A stretch of DNA of 64,000 nt from Ailurus styani (taxonomy: Eukaryota > Chordata > Mammalia > Carnivora > Ailuridae): contig LNAC01000278.1 of NCBI GenBank assembly GCA_002007465.1, positions 1,340,333-1,404,332 of the forward strand, read 5' to 3'. Position numbers and translations under genes: made by a program. Every line of letters starts with the position of its first letter. Position 1 is the first letter of the stretch. A model generated the notes under the pieces. The model saw only the letters and a program-made list of their open reading frames with translations, did no database searches and was not told where the DNA came from. This document shows positions 52,501-61,500 of this stretch, piece after piece.

Positions 52501-55500
52501 GGGTTCTAGAATATAGTCCAAATAACGAGTTTTGTTTCTATCACAAAGTGGTGTGGTAGAAAACCATGGATGTTGGGATCCAGTGTGTCCGGGTTTATCT
52601 TCTCCTTCCACTAATCATGAGCAGTGAGACTTTATGAAAGTTCCTTGGCTCTTCCAAGCCTCCGTTTTCATATCTACAGAGTGGGATGAGTGTTATTAGA
52701 GTATAGGTCAAGTGTCTGGCAAATTGCCTACCTGTCAGTCATTATGAATATGGTTATTGCTATAATGCATAAGTTAAATATATGTTCCCATTTTTCAGTG
52801 TGTGCTAGGAAGAGCTCAGTGAGGGTGGATGCTTCCAACTTTACTTTGGCATCTATGTGTCTACGTAATGGTAGCAGCCAGCCATGAGGGAGTATGGCCT
52901 GTTGTCTTACGTGCTTCAGAAAACATTGGTGTAAAGCGTGTTTGTGTTTTAAACTTTAGGAGCTGCACAGGTTATCGAAGGTGGCCAAGTGGAATATCAG
53001 CCTCTCGTCGGCATTCGGTACATGTGGTGGTACCATTTAATTGGCCTCATCTGGACCAGCGAGTTCATCCTCGCATGCCAGCACATGACGGTAGCTGGGG
53101 CGCTGGTTACTTGCTATTTCAACAGGTAGGTCTAGTAGGTTACTGCTCTTGACTTTTCTGCATGCTTTACATCAAGTATCACGAAAGGTACTTTGGAGTT
53201 TTAAAAGGGGTTGGCAGGAGTCAAAGACTAAGGTCAAAATTGGACCAGGATGCTCGTTTGGTAGTGAAAAGAAATAGTATACCTTAAATCTGTCACATTT
53301 CTGAGCTCTTTCGCCTCAAGCTAGAAAATTTAGAGGGAAGCAAAACAGAGACATAATCCTACTGCTCAGAACTGAAAGACGCTTGAAAGGAAAGTTTGAC
53401 TTCTGTAAATATCCGTTCTTATTGACTTCAAACTTAAGAAAATTACTGGTCTGTTTGGAACACACTGCAGTAAGTTCTGTGAGCGTTATTTCAGCCTATG
53501 TAAAATGTGGAAAATGTTCTCTTGGAAAATAATTTTAAACCCTAAGGAAATTGTATATAACCATAAGATACAGTTCGTGTTCATCTAGTTAAGTACTAGT
53601 GAATTAATTACTTGCTTCTTTGTTCACCAGATACTTATTTAAGTGTTTTCACCCCATTACCTCATCAAAATAATTGAGGACACACACGCCCCCGAACTTT
53701 TTACCTCGTTTGTGTGTGTGTGACTCTCCACAGGGCAAAGTTAAAACCGCAGGCAAGCTGAGCAGGCCAGGACAATGACAGGGTTGGACTGAGGACAGGA
53801 AGTTTATTCCTGATAGGGCTGATCCTCCTCTAATCTCTCAGACCAAATGAGCAGATAAGCATGAATATTTGTGGGGGTAAGAAAGTCAAGCAGGGATGAT
53901 TCATCCCAATGAGCAATTACCTCCCGACAATAAGGAGCGCTGTGGGTTTTAATACAGGGGTGCTGTTTGGGAGCCTTCATCATTGGAGACTGTGGGATGC
54001 ACACCGGGCTTGTAGCCCTTGCCCTTGAGAACCTCTGAGCCACTGGAGGTGGGCGGCGTGTGCTGCTTGCTCCTGAGTACGGGAGCAAAGATTATTCTAA
54101 CCACGTTGGCCAGCAGGTACCATTTGTCTGACAGTAGTGATTTTGTGTTACCTTAGAATCACAAAACCAAAGCATTTTCAATGGGGGCTTTTGGTTTGGA
54201 CTTCCAGTGATGCGTCTATCTGGATCTCTAACCCCTCCTCCTACTTCAATTCCCCTCCCCCCAAACCATGAAGAGGCATAAAGGTACAGGGACAATGGGA
54301 AATGACAGAGAAAAGAAACATCAACCAAATGTTGAAAGCTGAGGAGAGTATGGATGAGTAGCAACTGAGCAGACTAGACAAAGCTGAAAAGGCCCGTCTG
54401 AGTGTGTTGGCTGGGAAAGGAGATGAAAGGAAGGCAGGCTGATTTGAGCCACAAAAACCCAGAGGGGCCCAGGAATTCAAGTATAAAATGTACTTTTGAA
54501 GGTGAGTTTTAGGTCTTCCTGAGGAACAGTTAGGATCCAGGGTCCCTCCTTCAAATGGCAGGAGATAGGATCTTTGCTTTCTGGAGGGGTAAACCAGAAA
54601 GGGTCTGGACCTGGGTATCTGGCACAGCTGCGGATGGGGGTAAGGCTCTGTACTGAAAGAAGGGGAGATAAGTAAAAGCCTAAATACTGAATAGGGAGGA
54701 CCCCCACTGCCACCACCAACAGGCATTCCATGTTTTAGCTCCTAGGATGTTGACAGCTAGGTTGATATCTCCCTGGCAAGACACTAGAGGATTCTTTGGA
54801 GAAATTCCCAATCCAAAGTAAAGACCAGCAGATAATGCCATATGGTGGGAGAGGGGTCCCCTAGTGAAATGATCCCTGACTGAACCAGACAGTAAAACTC
54901 ACCAGGTAAGTGTCACCCCTCATACAGAGCCGCCAGTTCATGTTAGTTAGTTCACACTATAGCTCCTCAGTCTTAAATACGAATTGGTAGCCAGTGATGA
55001 TTCAACATTCACGGAAAACCTCTAGTGAAAGAAAAAGTTCAAAATGAACAAAACAAAGGGAATTTAGGGAAAATAGAGACAATGCAGGCAGCAGAAGAAA
55101 ACTACAAAAGAATTTAGAAAAACCTGTAATATCCTCAAAATAAAGAAATACTGCATCCATAAAATAAATACAAAAAGAAAAGAATGAAAGACCTCTTAGT
55201 CATTAAAAGTATGATTACAAGGGCGCCTGGGTGGCTCAGGGGGGTTAAAGCCCCTGCCTTCAGCTCAGGTCATGACCTCAGGGTCCTGGAATTGAGGCCC
55301 TCATCAGGCTCCCTGCTCAGCGGGGAGCCTGCTTTCTCCTCTCTCTCTGCCTGCCTCTCTGCCTACTTGTGATCTCTCTGTGTGTCAAATAAATAAATAA
55401 AATCTTAAAAAAAAAAGTATGATTACAAAAGTGAAGTTTTTCTCCTAAAGGATTAAAATATATAAAATTGAAGAATTTTTCCAGAAGGTAGAGCAAAAAG

Positions 55501-58500
55501 ACAAAAAGATGGAAAATAAAGGAAAGATAAAAAGTTAGAGGATACATTTTGGAGACTCAACATCTGACTAATATGAGTTCCAGAAATAGAGAACAAAGGA
55601 AAGAGAAAGGAGGAAGTTATCAAAGAAAATTTCCCAGAGCTAGAGGACATGAGTAAAGGGAAGATCCCAGTGGCTTCTAAGGGAAAAATAGATCATAGGC
55701 AAAGGATCCAGAACTAGATTGGGTCTGATGTTCCATAGCAACTCTGAACCAGGAAGACAATGGAGCAAACTTGTCAAAATTCTAAAGAGAGATTATTTTC
55801 AAAACTAGAACTCTGTACCTATTCATGCTGTGAGTCAAGAGTAAAGGAGAATAAAGTCATGTTCAAGACTACAACATCCCAAAAGGATTTTGCTCCCCAT
55901 CTCCTTTCTTAGGAAGGGTGGTCTCTGAAATGAATGAGTAAGCCAGGGAGGAAAATAGTTTCAGGAAATGGGATCCAACATAGTAAAGAAAAATAGGGAA
56001 TTCCCCAGAAGGGTAGCTGTGAAGCAGGTATAAAAAATGTCTAGTCCAAGGAGGAGCAGGAGAGCAGTGGGCTCCCAGAGGCATGTCTCCAAGGTGGGGG
56101 TGGGGGGGAGAAGATACTAAGAGAATACCAGATGTGTTTGAACAAGTAGAGAAAATATTTACACTTTGGTGAAGTATCAATAAAGTCCTTGGGAAACCAA
56201 GCAAATAAAAAATGTGAAACAATTATTAACTTCAGGAAAACCCAAAAGTTGTATAGGAAAGGAACTATAATAAGAACACACTACTTGCGGGGCACCCAGG
56301 TGGCTCAGTGGGTTAAAGCCTCTGTCTTCATCTCAGGTCATGATCTCAGGGTCCTGGGATCGAGGCCCGCATCAGGCTCTCTGCTCTGCAGGGAGCCTGC
56401 TTCCTCCTCTCTCTCTGCCTGCCTGTCTGCCTACTTGTAATCTCTCTCTCTGTGTCAAATAAATAAATAAAATCTTAAAAAAAAAAAAAGAATACACTAC
56501 TTGGTTTATACTTCAACAAAAATAAATACATAATTTTTAAAAAAGAATACACTACTTGGATCAGTTGTGAGTGTTACTTATGTACTGATAATGTAAACAC
56601 TAAATATTGAGCACACATACTCAATGGTAAAAGTTTGAAAGTTTTTCCTCTAAGATCAGGAGCAAGACAAGAGTGCCCACGCTCACTGCTCCTATTCAAT
56701 ACAGTACTGGGAGTCCTGGCCAGAGCAAGAAAAAGAAATAAAAGGTATCCAAATCAGAGAGGAAGAAGTAAAATTGTCTTTGTTTGCAGATGATATGATC
56801 TTATATAGAGAAAAAGCCTAAAACCTCCACTAAAAAGTGTTAAAACTTACCAGTGGATTCAGTAAAGTTACAGGTACAAAATCAACATACCAAGAACAAT
56901 TGCATTTCTATAACAACAAAATATCTGAAAAACGAAACAGTCCCATCCACAGTAGCATCAAGAACAATAAAATACTTAGGAATAGATTTTCCCATTTCAT
57001 AGGTTGACTTTCATTTTGTTGTTGTTGTTTTACTGTGCAGAGCTTTTTAGTTTGATGCAGTCTCACTTACTAGTTTTTGCATTTGTGGCTATGCTTTTAT
57101 GTCATATTCAAAAAATGATTGGCAAGGCCAATGCCGAGGAGCTTTTTTGCTATGTTTTCTTTAGTTCTGTGGTTTCAGTTCCTATGGTTAAGTCTTTAAA
57201 CCATTCCAGATTAATTTTTGTGAGTAGTGTAAGATAGGGGTGTAATTTCATTCTTTCATATGTAGTTATCCAGTTTTCCTGATGCCGTTTATTAAAGGGA
57301 CTATTCTTTTCCCTTTCTGGGCTCTTGATTCTGTTCCACCGACCTATGTGTCATTTTTATGCCAGTGCAGTGCCACACTGTTTCGATTACTACACATTTG
57401 TAGTATAATTTAGTGTGATGCCTCCAGGTTTGTTCTTCTTTCTCATGACTGCTTTGGCTGTTTAGGATCTTTTGTAATACCACACAAATTTTAGAACTGC
57501 CATTTCTTTTTCTGTAAAAAATGTCATTGGAATTTTGATGGGCAATGCATTTAATCTATATATGGCTTTGATAGTATGGATATTTTAATAATATGAATTC
57601 TTCTGATTCATGAACACAGAATGTCTTTCTATTTGTGTCTTCTTCAGTTTCTTTCATCAAAGTCTTGTAGTTTTCAGGATATAGATTGTTCAACCCCTCT
57701 GCACAGTAAAAAATATGAAAGGCAACCTATGAAATGGAAAAAAATATTTGCACATCATATATCTCATAAGTTAATATCCAAAATATATAAAGAACTCATA
57801 TAATCCAATAACAACAAAAACTCCAGTTAAGGGGTGCTTGGGTGGCTCAGTTGATTCAGTGTTTGGCTCTTGATTTTGGTCTGCATCATGAGATCAGGCC
57901 CTGGACTGGGCTCTACACTTGCAGAACCTGCTTAAGATTCCCTTTCTCCCTCTCCTACTGCCCCTCCTCTCCATACCCCTCTCATGCTTGCTACCTTTTC
58001 TCTCTCTCTAAAAATATAAATAAATAGGGGTGTCTGGGTACCTCAATCAGGTAAGCATCTGACTTCAGCTTAGGTCATGATCTCAAGGTCCTGGGATCAA
58101 GCCCTAAGTCAGTCTCCCTGTCAGTGGGGAGTCTGCCTATCCCTCTGACCCTACCCCCACTCATGCTCGCTCTCTCTCTCTCTCTCTCTCTCTCAAATAA
58201 ATAAATAATATATCTTTTAAAAAGAAAATAAAGGGGTGCCTGGGTCACTCAGTTAAGTCTCCGACTCTTGGTTTCGGCTTGGGTCACAGTCTCAGGCTCG
58301 TATGGAGCCCAGGGTCAAGCTCTTCACTCAGTGCAGAGTCTGCTTGAGATTTTCTGCCTCTCCCTCTCTCCCTCTGCCCCTCCCCCCACTTGCACGAGCA
58401 TGCATGCTCGCTCTCTGTCTCTAAAGTAAATAAAATCTTAAAAAAAAAAAAAAAAAAGACGTGCAGGGGCGCCTGGGTGGCTTAGTGGGTTAAGCCTCTG

Positions 58501-61500
58501 CCTTCGGCTCAGGTCATGATCCCAGGGTCCTGGGATCGAGTCCTGCATCAGGCTCTCTGCTCAGCAGGGAGCCTGCTTCCCCATCTCTGCCTGCCTCTAT
58601 GCCTACTTGTGATCTCTCTCTCTCTGTGTCAAATAAATAAATAAAATCTTTTAAAAATGCACAGATTTAATAAATACATACATAATTAAAGTTCACCTCT
58701 TTAAAAAATCCAGTTAAAAATTGGGCAGAGGAACTATAGATATCTTTCCAAAGAAGACATACAAAGAACCAATAGGTGCATGTAAAGGTGTTCAACATCA
58801 GTCATCATCAGGGAAATGCAAATCAAAACTACAAGGAGATATCATCTCACACCTGTTAGAATGGATGTCATCAAAAGACAAGAGATAACAAGTGTTGGCA
58901 AGGATGTGGAGAAAAAGGAACCTCTGTGCACTGTAGGTGAAAATGCAAACTGGTGCAGCCACTATGGAAAACAGCATGGAGCTTCCTCAAAAAATTAAAA
59001 ATAGAGCTACCCTATGACCCAGCAATCCCCCTTCTGGGTATATATCCAAAGGAAATGAAAATAGGATCTCAGAGAGATTTGTACTCCCATGTTTATTTCA
59101 ACATTATTCACAATGCCAACCTAGGGAAGCAACCTAAAAGTTGATCGAATATCAACAGATGACTAAATAAAGAAGATGTGGTACACACACACACACACAC
59201 AATGGAATTTGAGTCATCCATGAGAAAGAAGAAAATCTTGCCATTTGTGAAGATGTGGATGGACCTTGAGCGCATTGTGCTAAGCAAAATAAGAGAAAGA
59301 TAAATACTGTAACATACAGAATGTAAAACAGCCGAAACAGTAGAAACTTAGCGACAGTACAGTGGTAACTAACAGGGCTTGGGGGTGCAGCTGCGGAAAA
59401 CAGGCAGGTGTTGGTTAAAGGGTACAAACTTCAAGTTAGAATGAATGAGTTCTAGGGATCTAATGTGTAGTGTGGTGATTATGGTTCACAGGCTGTATCA
59501 TATACTTGACAACTGCTGAGAGTGTAAAACGTAAATGCTCTTACCATAATAAAGAAATGTAATTATATCACAGAAGGGAGGTGTGAGCTACTGCTACAAC
59601 AGTGATCATTTCTCAATATAAGTATCAGATCAACACATCATACACCTTAAACTTACACAATGTCTTATGTCAGTTATATCTCAATAAAACTGAGGAAAAA
59701 CTCTAAAACCTTCAATATAATTCTATCGAGAAGAAGGAGAGAATGGGAAAATGTTTAGTTGTGTAAGATAATTAACAAATATGTTTCAAAGTGAGAAGTC
59801 AGGGGCACCTGGGTGGTTCAGTCGGTTAAGCATCCAGCTCTTGGTTTTGGCTCAGGTCATGATCTCAGGATCATGAGATGGGGCCCCCACATTGGGCTCC
59901 GGCTGCTTATGGGGCCTGCCTGGGATTCTCTCTCTCCCTTTCTTTCTCTCCCTCCCCCACCTCTAAAAAAAAGTGAGAATTCAGTAGACAATATCAGAGG
60001 CGGAAAAAAATAGGGCAGAAAGAACATGTAATTTGGAAGTGTGGGGGGAGTCACAGAAGAAATAGCTAACCTTGACCTCTAGGGAAGGAAAATGAGCAGT
60101 GGGGAAAGCAAACTTTTGTCTTTCCTGGTTAGCCTCGTGCTATTTGACTTAAGATATTTACATATTACTTTGATAAAAACAAAATGCATGTCGACTAACT
60201 TAGAGCACTATTTCTTCATGAAGGAGTTCCGCTTTCTTTTTTACATGGCGCCAAATTTTGAAACCTTATGATTTTCCCTCGTCCCAAGGTTGACAAGATC
60301 TCCTGTCTGGCCTGCACTCGGGGGGGAGGGTTAGCCAGCCTGCGTTCATCTTTGTCATTCATATAAGCATCATGAGGACTGAGGAGTTCATGCAGAGACC
60401 ATCAAGTGCCAGAATACGGCGACCTGTAAAATTTCTCTTTTACAACCATTCACTTGAAGAGGGGTCAACAGAGAGTCATAAAGATGTGGCTGGGGTGGTG
60501 AGAAGAAGGAACTAGGACCGTTCAACTGGAGAAGGGACGCTTGAGGCGTGACTTCATCATTGATTTCAAATATTCCAAAGATGGTTTCTAGCTGCTCTCG
60601 ACTGGCTGAGAAGGCAGTGAGGGGAATGGGTGAACAGCCGAGCCTGTGGGATTTAGGCGGGAGACAGATGGATTTCCTAACCCTGAGGAGAGTCACCGGG
60701 GACAGCTACAGAATCCTGTTCTTCATAATAAAGACAATCTCCTTTTTCTGGAGGGTTGGAAAGATGGACGATACAGTGATGTTGCTGAAAGAAACGTCAG
60801 GAGAGGATGGTCTCTTTGGGGACCACATAGCACCCCTTTGCTGGGGACGGGATTTACACGGGAGGCCATCCCTCCCCTTCAGGCTGGTCCTTGTCCAGGA
60901 ACTTCAGCACAAAGTTACTCCCTCATACTGTTGCGGGGTCCTCAGGCCTAGGCCGGAGCCAACTGACACTTGCCTCTAGGACCCTGAAGTTGCTTGCTTG
61001 GCCTGACGCTGTGCTGTCTGAGGGACGAGTGTTTGCAGCACAACCCAAGTGTGCCGTGACCCAAAGCCACCACAGGACTTGGATGGAGGGCACAGTTAGA
61101 GCCTCTGCTTAGCACCTTGAGTTGCTGTGGTGTCCTGGGGCTCCGGCTTCCACAGGACAGCCACAAGTTTAAAAGGAGGGGGCCGCCAGGACCCGGAGCC
61201 GGGCGGGGACACAGCCTAGAGTCACCTACTCTCTCACACTCCCCAGGTCTTCCTTACGCCACCCCCACAGAAGGTGCTGCACGTGCAGTACGCCCTGGGA
61301 GTAGAGGGCAGGCCTGACGGGAGGCCCCATCTTCCTCAGCTCAGCCCCGGGTTGCCTGCCGAGCCCAGCGCTGCCTGGCCCTCCCGCAAGCCAGTTCTCA
61401 GAAGACCATGAGATCCAGAGATGAGTATTATTTCAAGCTTCATCGGATATAATCCGGTCCTCTTCCCGAGGGCAGGTTCTGCTGCTTGTGAAGGAGGCAG

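Larger units (their letters stand above)
42694..52959. other. SLC44A3 intron 9, old repeats and unique sequence
   Basis: 10.3 kb. Besides two SINEs, MIR/LINE2-like decayed stretches are seen at about 44540-44720, 45190-45460, 47860-47960, 48480-48800, 50640-50790, 52262-52385 and 52590-52700 (for instance GAATATTTATTGAACATTTACT at 48488). No gene is supported. Frames at 44794-45336, 45481-45885 and 45764-46303 on opposing strands are GC-rich chance frames. Confidence 0.6.
57697..59700 (+). mobile_element. LINE-1 ORF2 3' part and 3'UTR, sense, split by a SINE cluster
   Basis: 57697-57830 and 58670-59700 continue ORF2 (GGGAAATGCAAATCAAAAC, CTATGACCCAGCAATCC, CTTCTGGGTATATATCC) into an old 3'UTR (CTAATGTGTAGTGTGGTGAT, TTATATCTCAATAAAACTGA). 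Frames at 58816-59144 retain C-terminal ORF2 but are broken. A short CA repeat lies at 59184-59202. Confidence 0.9.
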
